Source: Thermomicrobiales bacterium
GTDB lineage: Bacteria > Chloroflexota > Chloroflexia > Thermomicrobiales > UBA6265
Length of the DNA: 45,211 bases
NCBI GenBank assembly: GCA_020432165.1
Contig: JAGQGU010000060.1
Span: forward strand, 1-45,211
Reading direction: 5' to 3'
The notes below the pieces were generated by a model. The model saw only the letters and a program-made list of their open reading frames with translations. It made no database searches and was not told the DNA's origin. Positions 30,595 through 38,716 of the stretch are shown in pieces. Positions within the stretch are counted from its first letter, which is position 1. Every line of letters begins with the position of its first letter. The position numbers and the translations under genes were made by a program.

Positions 30595-31990
30595 CTTGCG
30601 ACTCCTGGATATGTTTCACGGCATCCTTGAACTGGTTACCACGATCAAACTCGTTGCGGAACATACCAAAGCTGGCACAACCGGGCACCAATGCGATAGC
30701 GTCCCCGGCTTCGGCGCGCGATGCCGCGGCATCCACAACCTCCGCCATGGAGTGATAGGGACCTTCGTAGAAGACACCACGATCATCCAGCAGCTGCATC
30801 AAAATCGTGGTGGCGGTGCCATCCAGTAAATAGACCGAGACCTTGTGACTGGCAATCGCATCCGCAAAGGGGGTGAGATCGGTCTCCTTGTCGGCACCGC
30901 CAGCGATGATATGCACCACCTGGGCCTTTTGACTGAGCACATCAATCGCGTGCACGGCCGCAGCCGGGGCTGTGGCCGAAGTGTCGTTCACGTACATCAC
31001 ACCAGCGATGGTCACGATCTCTTCCATGCGGTTCTCCACTCCTTTGAATCCTGCGATTCCGGTGGCCACCGCAGACGCAGGTGCACCATAGGCGAGGCTG
31101 GCAAGTCCGGCCGCGAGTGCATTACGCAGACCCTGCTCGCCACTGAGCGAGAGCTGGGTCGGCAGTGGTAGATCCAGCGTTACGCCATTGAGGCGAAAAT
31201 GCAATGCCTCATCGGCCCAGGCACCATCGCCGCCGGGTTCAGTCATCTGAAACGGAAGCAAGTGCGCGCCGGTTTCGTGCACCACTTTGGCTGTATCAGG
31301 ATCGTCGGCGTTGTAGACGAGGTAGTCACCGGCACCGAGATGATGGGCAATCGAGCGCTTGGTGGCGGCGTAATCCTCGAAACCGTCATAGGCATCGAGA
31401 TGATCGGGAGAGATATTCGTGATCACCGCCACATGCGGACCGAGCTTGTGTTCAGCCAACGCTTCCAGCTGCCAACTGGAGAGCTCAATCACGACTAGCT
31501 GATCTGGTTGGATGTCATCGACGACACCAAGTGCGCTCACACCCATATTGCCGGCGAGAATCGCATTCGGTCTCCAGGCGCGCATGATATCGCCGGTCAG
31601 GGTGGAAACGGTCGTCTTCCCCTTTGTACCCGTGATACCCAGAATCGGAGCGGCGCAACGCGGGAAGAAGAGACTCATCTCCATATCAATGCGCACACCA
31701 CTCTCGCGGGCAAGCTTCAGGTATGGGCTCCAGCGTCGCACACCGGGATTACGGATAACGATATCCGCATTCTCACTCGTAAAATCGGCATCAATATGAC
31801 CACCAAGATGGTAGGTAATCGGCAATCCCGCGAGTTGATCGATCGAACTCTGTAGCTGATCGGCCGGTCGCATATCGGTGACGGTGACGATGCCGCCGTG
31901 ACTGGCGAGATACTTCGCGACACCAACTCCACCGCCTAGGATGCCGAGCCCAAGCACGGTAAAGCGGACGCCAGCGAGATCGTTGCTCAT
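30584..31990 (-). CDS. murD: UDP-N-acetylmuramoylalanine--D-glutamate ligase MurD
   Basis: MurD adds D-Glu to UDP-MurNAc-L-Ala. Recognisable blocks are the Rossmann-like VLGLGILGGGVGVAKYL at the N-terminus, the ATP loop GITGTKGKTTVSTLTG near 117-132, the ELSSWQLEAL segment near 168, TNISPDHLDAYDG near 190, NDTSATAPAAA near 332, and the C-terminal LVPGCASFGMF. ATG 31990 follows AGGTGGG; an in-frame GTG at 31999 is possible. From 31990 it has 468 residues, normal for the family. It begins 9 nt after mraY. Confidence 0.95.
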   Translation of the reverse strand: MSNDLAGVRFTVLGLGILGGGVGVAKYLASHGGIVTVTDMRPADQLQSSIDQLAGLPITYHLGGHIDADFTSENADIVIRNPGVRRWSPYLKLARESGVRIDMEMSLFFPRCAAPILGITGTKGKTTVSTLTGDIMRAWRPNAILAGNMGVSALGVVDDIQPDQLVVIELSSWQLEALAEHKLGPHVAVITNISPDHLDAYDGFEDYAATKRSIAHHLGAGDYLVYNADDPDTAKVVHETGAHLLPFQMTEPGGDGAWADEALHFRLNGVTLDLPLPTQLSLSGEQGLRNALAAGLASLAYGAPASAVATGIAGFKGVENRMEEIVTIAGVMYVNDTSATAPAAAVHAIDVLSQKAQVVHIIAGGADKETDLTPFADAIASHKVSVYLLDGTATTILMQLLDDRGVFYEGPYHSMAEVVDAAASRAEAGDAIALVPGCASFGMFRNEFDRGNQFKDAVKHIQESQGDN

Positions 31991-31999
31991 GCCACCCAC

Positions 32000-33055
32000 C
32001 TACATCAGCGCCAGGGCGACGCCCAGGAGCCCGGACATCATTCCGGCAAGCCAGAAGCGCAATGCCACCTGGGTATCACTCCATCCCAAAAGCTGGAAGT
32101 GATGATGAATAGGCGTGCGCAGGAAAATACGTCTGCCCTCGCCATATTTCTTCTTGGTGTATTTGAAGTAGCTGGTCTGCAGGATAACCGAGATGTTCTC
32201 CGCCACAAAGACAGCACCTACCACCAGCAAGAGCAGCCACTGGCCGGTCATAAAGGCCGCCACTGCCAGCGCCGACCCCAACGAAAGCGCCCCGGCATCA
32301 CCCATGATCACCTGCGCCGGGTAGGCATTGAACCAGAGGAAGCCCATGAGCGCGCCGACCATGGTGAAGCAGAAGGTGACCACACCCAGCTGGCCTTGGA
32401 GGTAGGCGATGATGCCATAGGAGACGAAGGCAATGGCGCTCAGACCAGCGGAGAGCGTATCGATACCATCCGAGAGATTGACGGCATTGCTCATGGCCAC
32501 GATCGCGAAGACTGCAATGGGGATATAGAACCAGCCGATATTGTAGCGACCCACCAGCGGGATATAGATATGGGTGAGCCCCATTCCCCACGGATCCGGC
32601 AGATGCAGCACGAAAGCCGCGATTACCGCGACGGTGGTCTGTACGATGAGCTTGTAACGACCGGCAAGCCCATCCTCCTGTCCGGCCTTGTTCACCGAAC
32701 CGACCAACGTCGTCAGATCATCGATCACACCGAGGATACAGGTGGAGACAAGCACAAAAATGGGCAGCAGCATACTCAGACGCCCATAGAGATTGAAGAG
32801 GCATGTCAACAGCACGACGGTGAAGACGAACATGACGCCGCCGATCGTCGGTGTACCCATGCCAGAGAGCGATGTATCCCGCATCTCCATCCGGATGCGC
32901 TTACCAACCTTATGCTCGCGCAACCAGGTGACATAGGGACGACCGATGATGACCGTCAGCACAAATGCCAGACCAGCGAGTGCCAGCGAGACCGCCATGT
33001 TCTCGCCCGCTCCCACGGGCATAATGGAGGTTTTGGCGAGGACGAGCGGTGTCAC
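32000..33055 (-). CDS. mraY: Phospho-N-acetylmuramoyl-pentapeptide transferase MraY
   Basis: MraY transfers phospho-MurNAc-pentapeptide from UDP to undecaprenyl phosphate, forming lipid I in the membrane. The 351-residue protein has about ten TM helices and the family motifs GTPTIGGVMF near 68, LGVIDDLT near 109 (catalytic Asp pair), NAVNLSDGIDTLSAG near 190, and TPIHHHFQLLGWSD near 318. The third motif is usually NLTDGLDGLA, so this form is slightly divergent but keeps the Asn and both Asp. GTG 33055 follows GGAGGAGC and overlaps the murF stop by 4 nt. Confidence 0.95.
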   Translation of the reverse strand: MTPLVLAKTSIMPVGAGENMAVSLALAGLAFVLTVIIGRPYVTWLREHKVGKRIRMEMRDTSLSGMGTPTIGGVMFVFTVVLLTCLFNLYGRLSMLLPIFVLVSTCILGVIDDLTTLVGSVNKAGQEDGLAGRYKLIVQTTVAVIAAFVLHLPDPWGMGLTHIYIPLVGRYNIGWFYIPIAVFAIVAMSNAVNLSDGIDTLSAGLSAIAFVSYGIIAYLQGQLGVVTFCFTMVGALMGFLWFNAYPAQVIMGDAGALSLGSALAVAAFMTGQWLLLLVVGAVFVAENISVILQTSYFKYTKKKYGEGRRIFLRTPIHHHFQLLGWSDTQVALRFWLAGMMSGLLGVALALM

Positions 33056-34476
33056 GATGCTCCTCCTCCGGTGATTGATGTCCGCAGAGCGGCAACAATG
33101 CGCTCCATCTCCAACCCACGCGCGCCCTTGATCAGCACCATATCGCCATCAGCGAGATCATCCAGCAGTAGCTGAATCAGTTCCTCCCGTTGAGAAGGAT
33201 CAAAGCGATAGACAGTAAGTTGGCGACCGCTCCGCTTGGCGGTCTCGACCGCGGTGGCGATGGTGATATCAGTGAGTTCACCAAAAGTAACGAGCACATC
33301 CACGACCTCACCGGCGCGACCACCGATGATACGATGTCCTTCTTCAGCATGTGCACCGAGCTCGCGCATCTCGCCCAAAACGGCGATTCTGCGTTTGCCC
33401 GGCAGTTCCTTCAGGAGATTCAATGCGGCCAGCACTGAAGGGGTACTGGCGTTGTAGGTGTCATCGATAATCTGGGAATTGTTGGGGCCTTCAACCAACA
33501 GCAAGCGCACCTGCGTGTTGTGATCCTGCAAGCCAGCCATCATCTCGGCGAGATCCATCCCGAAACCGTGGCCGACGGCCAGTGCGACAATCGCGATCAG
33601 CACGCCCGGACCACCCACGAATGGCACGGTTAGATAGCGATCCTCACCCTCGATATTTACCCAGAAGCTGAGTCCCTTGATGCCCTGACTCTGGACATCG
33701 TGGGCATAGACATCGGCCTGACCTTCGACACCATAGGTGATCACGCGGGCCCGACTACTCGCAGCCATGGCACGCACACGCGGATCGTCGTGATTCAGCA
33801 CCACGAATCCGTCTGCAGGGATCGCCTCGACCAGTTCTGTCTTCGTCTTCGCGATATTCTCCAGCGAACCCATCCGCTCCAGATGAACGGGATAGATATT
33901 GGTCACAACACCAACGGATGGCCGGGCGATTTCGGCGAGCATGGTGATTTCGCCAAAGGCGTAAGCACCGCCCATCTCCAGCACGATGATCTCGGCATCT
34001 TCCGGGCAGTCGAGAATGCTTAGCGGTAAGCCCACCTCGTTGTTGAAGTTACCCGGGCTACGAAAAACCTTGAAGCGTTGGCTCAATACAGCGGCGATCG
34101 ACTCCTTGGCGCTGGTTTTGCCCACGCTGCCAGTGATACCAACGACACGAGCCTTGAGCCGGGCACGTTGCCAGGTGGCCCAGCGTTGCAACGCCGCGCC
34201 CGGCTCATCGACCAAAATCAGAGGAATCTCGATTTCCGGATGCTGCTCGGCCCAATCTCGCGCCACAATCGCGGCCACAGCACCATTCTCGATAGCCGCA
34301 GGGACGAACTGGTGAGCATCGTGATGCTCACCACGTAGGGCAATAAAGAGGCCACTCTTGCGCGGCATGCGACGCGAATCGCGCTCCAGCTCCAGCTCAA
34401 TCTCCTGATCAGGCACAGGTCGGCTGAGTACGCCGCCGGTCGCCTCCAGAATCTGGTTCAGGGTGTAGCGTTTCAT
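33052..34476 (-). CDS. murF: UDP-MurNAc-tripeptide--D-alanyl-D-alanine ligase MurF
   Basis: MurF joins D-Ala-D-Ala to the UDP-MurNAc tripeptide, completing the precursor. The 474-residue protein shows the N-terminal substrate domain (DSRRMPRKSGLFIAL near 31), the ATP loop GITGSVGKTSAKESI near 114-128, EMGGAYAFGEITML near 172, the DDTYNASTPSVLAAL segment near 343, and the C-terminal VLIKGARGLEMERIV. ATG 34476 has AAGGAG 4 nt upstream. murE, the enzyme before it in the pathway, is not in the window. The gene starts 23 nt after rsmH. Confidence 0.95.
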   Translation of the reverse strand: MKRYTLNQILEATGGVLSRPVPDQEIELELERDSRRMPRKSGLFIALRGEHHDAHQFVPAAIENGAVAAIVARDWAEQHPEIEIPLILVDEPGAALQRWATWQRARLKARVVGITGSVGKTSAKESIAAVLSQRFKVFRSPGNFNNEVGLPLSILDCPEDAEIIVLEMGGAYAFGEITMLAEIARPSVGVVTNIYPVHLERMGSLENIAKTKTELVEAIPADGFVVLNHDDPRVRAMAASSRARVITYGVEGQADVYAHDVQSQGIKGLSFWVNIEGEDRYLTVPFVGGPGVLIAIVALAVGHGFGMDLAEMMAGLQDHNTQVRLLLVEGPNNSQIIDDTYNASTPSVLAALNLLKELPGKRRIAVLGEMRELGAHAEEGHRIIGGRAGEVVDVLVTFGELTDITIATAVETAKRSGRQLTVYRFDPSQREELIQLLLDDLADGDMVLIKGARGLEMERIVAALRTSITGGGAS

Positions 34477-34499
34477 CCCGCTCCTTATGGTCAGTGTTC

Positions 34500-35435
34500 T
34501 CAGTTCAGGCGTGCAGCCACACGCATGATTGCCGACCGGCTACGACTATTGGCAGCCTGCTCCTGCGCGGTCGGCCGCACCGGCTTGCCGATGCGTTTCA
34601 GTCTGGCTGAATGATGACACACACACACCGGCACGTCAGGCGGGCAGATGCAATCGGTGCTTTCCAACGCCATAAATTGCTTGACGATACGGTCTTCCAG
34701 CGAGTGAAAACTGATGACTGCCAACCTGCCGCGCGGGGCGAGCAGATCAACTGCTGCTGTTAGTACCGATTCCAGCGCAGTGAGTTCATCATTCACGGCG
34801 ATGCGCAACGCCTGGAAGGTCTTGGTCGCGGGATGAATCGCCTTACCGCGGCGCCCCCCAACGGCATTCTCTACAACGCTAGCCAAATCGGCTGTGGAGG
34901 TAAATGGCTGCCGCTTGCGTCGCTCCACGATCGCCCGCGCGATCTGGCGCGAGCGGGATTCCTCGCCATAGCGCCAGATGATATCAGCGATCTCTTCCTG
35001 GGTGTAGGTGTTGACGATATCGGCGGCCGAGGGACCATGGGTCGGATCGAAACGCATATCCAGCGGACCATCGAAGCGAAATGCAAAGCCACGGTCCGCC
35101 TGATCAAGCTGAAACGACGAGAGACCGAGGTCGAGCAGGATGCCGTTGACCGGCGGAATTCGCTGTTCTGAACCGATAGCAGCGAGGTTCCGGAAGTTAT
35201 CGTGAACGGGAATCAACCCCCGACCGATATCCATCGCCCGAAGCTCATCGGCCCGAACCATCGCATCGGGATCAGCATCAATCGCATAAACCGTGGCATC
35301 GCCATGCAATCGGGTCAGTAACTCCGTCGTATGACCGCCACCGCCAAAGGTGCCATCGATATAGACTCCCCCTGTATGTGGCTCCAGCGCATCGACCGCT
35401 TCCTGCAACAAGACAGAGATATGACCCGTACTCAT
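34500..35435 (-). CDS. rsmH: 16S rRNA (cytosine-1402 N4) methyltransferase RsmH
   Basis: RsmH (MraW) methylates the N4 of C1402 in 16S rRNA with S-adenosylmethionine, and classically opens the dcw cluster. The 311-residue protein starts HISVLLQEAVDAL, followed by the SAM loop DGTFGGGGHT (27-36), ILLDLGLSSFQLD near 99, and PATKTFQALRIAVNDEL near 202. The ending is FHSLEDRIVKQF near 244. The ATG overlaps the stop of the carboxylase gene by one base (TGATG). No mraZ precedes it, an unusual feature. Confidence 0.95.
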   Translation of the reverse strand: MSTGHISVLLQEAVDALEPHTGGVYIDGTFGGGGHTTELLTRLHGDATVYAIDADPDAMVRADELRAMDIGRGLIPVHDNFRNLAAIGSEQRIPPVNGILLDLGLSSFQLDQADRGFAFRFDGPLDMRFDPTHGPSAADIVNTYTQEEIADIIWRYGEESRSRQIARAIVERRKRQPFTSTADLASVVENAVGGRRGKAIHPATKTFQALRIAVNDELTALESVLTAAVDLLAPRGRLAVISFHSLEDRIVKQFMALESTDCICPPDVPVCVCHHSARLKRIGKPVRPTAQEQAANSRSRSAIMRVAARLN

Positions 35436-37228
35436 CAGGCGTCGATACTCACAAGTACATGACCCCTGCTCACGGATTGCCCTTTCTCTACGCCAACAAC
35501 AGCGACAGTACCTGCATGCGGTGCCAGAATCTCATTCTCCATCTTCATCGATTCCACCACGCAGAGCAGTTCACCAGCGTTCACCTGCTGGCCGACAGCC
35601 ACCTCCACCCGAAGGACCGTTCCCTGGCCGGGGCTCACCACATCACGGGCGTTGTCGATATGCGCGGCGGCTTTCTTCGCTTTGTGTTTTTTGGCGTGCG
35701 CAGCCTTGGGATTCGCAGAGGCAACTGCCAATGTCGGCATCCCGAATACCTTCACATCGAAACGGTGCCCATTGACTTCCATGAGCATCGGCGTCGGCGG
35801 ATCGGACTCTGCCGCGTCGTCGTTCTGGACAATGGCTGGGCTCACCAATCCGTCAAAGATCGCATCGTGATGCGTTTCCAGGAAACTTGTATAGGTGATG
35901 CCCTGCTGGAACTCAGGAATATCCAGCACGCGCAGATGGAACGGGATCGTCGTCGGTGCATCGCTCACCTCGTAATCGATGAGTGAGCGCCGCATGCGTG
36001 CGATCGCTTCATCACGGGTACGGCCCCAGGTGATGAGCTTGGAAATGAGCGAATCGTAGCGATCGGAAATGGTATCGCCAGATTGCAATGAGGAATCGAC
36101 GCGAACGCCAAAACCAATCGGTCGGACAACGGATCGGATCGTTTCCGGATAAGGTCGGAAATCATCGGCGGGATCTTCCGCATTGATGCGGCATTCGATG
36201 GCGTGGCCATTGGGAATCAGCCTGTCGCTCTCAAAGGTCGGTGGCAAGCCCATCGCCGCCCGGAATTGTTCCTTCACGATATCGTAACCGGTGACCATTT
36301 CCGTAATCGTGTGTTCGACCTGAACACGGGCGTTGATCTCCATGAAATAGAACTCACCGTTCTCATCCAGGAGGAACTCCACCGTGCCGACATTGGTGTA
36401 GTTGGCCGCAATAGCAAGGCGGACAGCGGCATCCTGCAGCTTCGCCCGCAACTCTGGCGTGACAACCGTCGATGGGGTCTCTTCAATCAGCTTCTGATGC
36501 CGACGTTGGATACTGCACTCGCGCTCCGGGAAAGCGATCACACGACCATCAGCAGCACCGAAAACCTGCACTTCGATATGGCGGGGATTGGCGACATAGC
36601 GCTCGAAAAAGACATCCGGATTGCTGAAATAGCGATCCGCCTCACCACGGGCGGAATCGAATGCAGAGGGAAGTTCTTCAGGTGTGTGCGCTACGCGGAA
36701 ACCGCGTCCACCACCACCCGCCGTGGCCTTGACCGCGATTGGATAGCCAATCTCGGCAGCAATGCGCCTGGCGTCCTCAATCGTCTCTACAGCGTCGCGA
36801 GTACCAGGAACGGGAGAGACACCCGCTTCGAGCGCGAGTTTACGGGCGCTGATCTTGTCGCCCAGTTGCTCCATAGCATGCGCCGGCGGGCCGACAAAGA
36901 TGAAGCCGGCTTCCTCCACAGCGTGAACGAAGCGAGGGTTCTCTGAAAGGAAACCGTAACCGGGATGAATGGCATCCGCGTTGGCATTGCGTGCGATCTC
37001 GAGAATACGATCGATACGCAAATATGGCAGCCCGTCGCCATCGCCGATCCGATACGCCTCGGTAGCGTAAAGCACATGGCGGGCATGCTCCTCACCATCG
37101 CCATAAACGGCGATCGTCTCAATCCCCATTTCATGGGCGGTGCGCATGATGCGTAAAGCAATCTCGCCCCGATTCGCGATCAAGAGTCGGCGGATATCTC
37201 GGTGTTGCACGGCTTTGTACTCTGCCAC
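35435..37228 (-). CDS. Biotin carboxylase fused to biotin carboxyl carrier domain
   Basis: The 597-residue alpha subunit of an acyl-CoA (acetyl- or propionyl-CoA) or related carboxylase. It carboxylates biotin with ATP and bicarbonate and hands it to a separate carboxyltransferase. Residues 1-445 are the biotin carboxylase: LLIANRGEIALRIM, an HPGYGFLSEN loop, the ATP-grasp glycine loop TAGGGGRGFRVA, and EINARVQVEHTITE. A Lys/Ala/His-rich linker (about 505-528) leads to the lipoyl-like carrier domain with biotinylated Lys562 in ESMKMENE. The carboxyltransferase partner is not in the window. GTG 37228 is the start; the ribosome site is weak. It shares the cell-wall operon through a one-base overlap with rsmH and diverges from the GT39 operon. 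Confidence 0.9.
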   Translation of the reverse strand: MAEYKAVQHRDIRRLLIANRGEIALRIMRTAHEMGIETIAVYGDGEEHARHVLYATEAYRIGDGDGLPYLRIDRILEIARNANADAIHPGYGFLSENPRFVHAVEEAGFIFVGPPAHAMEQLGDKISARKLALEAGVSPVPGTRDAVETIEDARRIAAEIGYPIAVKATAGGGGRGFRVAHTPEELPSAFDSARGEADRYFSNPDVFFERYVANPRHIEVQVFGAADGRVIAFPERECSIQRRHQKLIEETPSTVVTPELRAKLQDAAVRLAIAANYTNVGTVEFLLDENGEFYFMEINARVQVEHTITEMVTGYDIVKEQFRAAMGLPPTFESDRLIPNGHAIECRINAEDPADDFRPYPETIRSVVRPIGFGVRVDSSLQSGDTISDRYDSLISKLITWGRTRDEAIARMRRSLIDYEVSDAPTTIPFHLRVLDIPEFQQGITYTSFLETHHDAIFDGLVSPAIVQNDDAAESDPPTPMLMEVNGHRFDVKVFGMPTLAVASANPKAAHAKKHKAKKAAAHIDNARDVVSPGQGTVLRVEVAVGQQVNAGELLCVVESMKMENEILAPHAGTVAVVGVEKGQSVSRGHVLVSIDA

Positions 37229-37268
37229 TAGCTGCCTGCATCGGCAGCACCCACCATCGCGCGAGTAT

Positions 37269-37303
37269 CATTACGCGCGTAATGCTAGGTTCAGAGTAGC
37301 ATT
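37269..37303. promoter_or_regulatory. 16-bp perfect palindrome and adjoining inverted repeat in divergent promoter region
   Basis: CATTACGCGCGTAATG (37269-37284) is a perfect palindrome. It overlaps AATGCTA (37281-37287), which pairs with TAGCATT (37297-37303). Both lie in the 93 bp between the divergent carboxylase/cell-wall operon and the GT39 operon, so one regulator could control both directions. Confidence 0.55.
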
Positions 37304-37321
37304 ATTCTCAGGTGATATTCT

Positions 37322-38716
37322 GTGTACGATCCGGGAGTTTCGGTGCAATTTCCCATCTCCAGACAAGCAGCACCAACCGAATCCGGTAGCTGGGTGAAGA
37401 CAGCCTCGGCAACGAGGAAGCGCACCCGCAGGATCGACGCAATTCTGGCGATCCTGATCTTCGCAATCGGTTTCGGTTGGTATCTCAGCGGGATTGATAG
37501 TCAGGACTATCATCTGGACGAGAGCCGCTGGATTAACCGTGCTCACTATCTCGGCGATCTTACCGATCCCTTTGGTCCCACCTGGAACCATCAGTATCTC
37601 ACCCGCGGCCAACCACCAATTGGCTCGTATTCCATCGGACTCGGCCTCCTGCTGCAGGGTCGCGATCTGGAGACAAATCCGGCCTATGATTTCCGCCGCA
37701 CCCACGCCTGGAATGAGGAGTATGGCACCCTGCCCGATCACGCGGACCTGATGGCAGGCCGCCGCTGGAACGCCTTCCTTGGTGGTGTCAGCGCGGCGGT
37801 GCTCTACCTCGTGGTGCGCACGCTAACCAATCCGGTTGGCGGTGTGGCAGCGGCGATCTTCTTCCTCAGTAATCCTCTGGAGATCTGGTACAACCGCATC
37901 GCCCTGGCCGATACCACACTCACGCTAACGCTGGCTCTACTCTACCTGGCCACGATTCATTTCATGCGCCGTCCACGCTGGTGGCTGGCGATAGCCATGG
38001 GTATCCTCGTCGGCCTGGGAGCCGGTAACAAGTTCACACCCATGGCGCTTGCTCTGCCGCTGGCGGGCATCGGCGGTCTCATCTTCCTGCGGGCCTGGTG
38101 GTTCCGCTTGCGACATCGGGATCTGCAGGATGCGATGTTCTGGCGGTTACCCAGGCTCACTCATATGAGCTGGATGCTCATGAGCACGCCGTTTGTCGCG
38201 CTGTTTACGTTCATCGCCAGCTATCCCTACCTGTGGCCCGATCCCATTCGCCGCACCATCTATATGCTGGAGTTCCGGCAAATGGAGATGGACAACCAGT
38301 ACATTCTCAACCCTCGATTCCAAACCGACTCCCCTGCCGAGAGCCTGCAGATGACCTATGACCTGCTGGGTAACACCTGGAGCAGCACATTACAGATCTT
38401 CCAGTGGTTCAATCTCGATCATCTCGGCGATGTATTGAGCTACGGTGATCTCTGGCTGGCAGTGGCGGGCGTCCTCCTGCTGACGTTCATTGGTATCCGC
38501 AAAGGTTTACGTAGCGCCGAACTGATGATGGCAGCCCTCATCGTCTTCCAGCTTGTCACAATCATGTTGAGTATGCGCGTGGCATTCGAACGCTACTATC
38601 TGCCCATCATGGTGGGCGAGTTCGTGGCAATCGGCTGCACTATCGGGTATCTGGTCTCTCCACTTATGCCAAAACCTCGACCGGCAGATCTGCTCGTGGC
38701 GGAAGCGGTGGAATGA
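37322..38716 (+). CDS. GT39/PMT-family membrane glycosyltransferase
   Basis: A 464-residue polytopic protein of the GT-C fold, family 39 (protein O-mannosyltransferase/ArnT-like). These enzymes use a polyprenyl-phosphate sugar to glycosylate proteins or lipids on the outer face of the membrane. TM1 is about 38-56. The first outer loop carries the catalytic acidic pair in YHLDESRWINRAHY near 68, with DPFGPTW and GQPPIGSYSIGLGLL following. Eight or more further hydrophobic helices are visible. GTG 37322 follows AGGTGA. It overlaps the next gene by 4 nt (ATGA) and shares with it the ESRWINRA.Y and DLTDPFGPTW-type motifs, so the two arose by duplication. Confidence 0.82.
   Translation: MYDPGVSVQFPISRQAAPTESGSWVKTASATRKRTRRIDAILAILIFAIGFGWYLSGIDSQDYHLDESRWINRAHYLGDLTDPFGPTWNHQYLTRGQPPIGSYSIGLGLLLQGRDLETNPAYDFRRTHAWNEEYGTLPDHADLMAGRRWNAFLGGVSAAVLYLVVRTLTNPVGGVAAAIFFLSNPLEIWYNRIALADTTLTLTLALLYLATIHFMRRPRWWLAIAMGILVGLGAGNKFTPMALALPLAGIGGLIFLRAWWFRLRHRDLQDAMFWRLPRLTHMSWMLMSTPFVALFTFIASYPYLWPDPIRRTIYMLEFRQMEMDNQYILNPRFQTDSPAESLQMTYDLLGNTWSSTLQIFQWFNLDHLGDVLSYGDLWLAVAGVLLLTFIGIRKGLRSAELMMAALIVFQLVTIMLSMRVAFERYYLPIMVGEFVAIGCTIGYLVSPLMPKPRPADLLVAEAVE

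Noticed and set aside
32099-33175. 358-codon His/Asp/Glu-rich open frame opposite mraY
   Set aside because: The odd composition is the antisense of hydrophobic TM codons in mraY.
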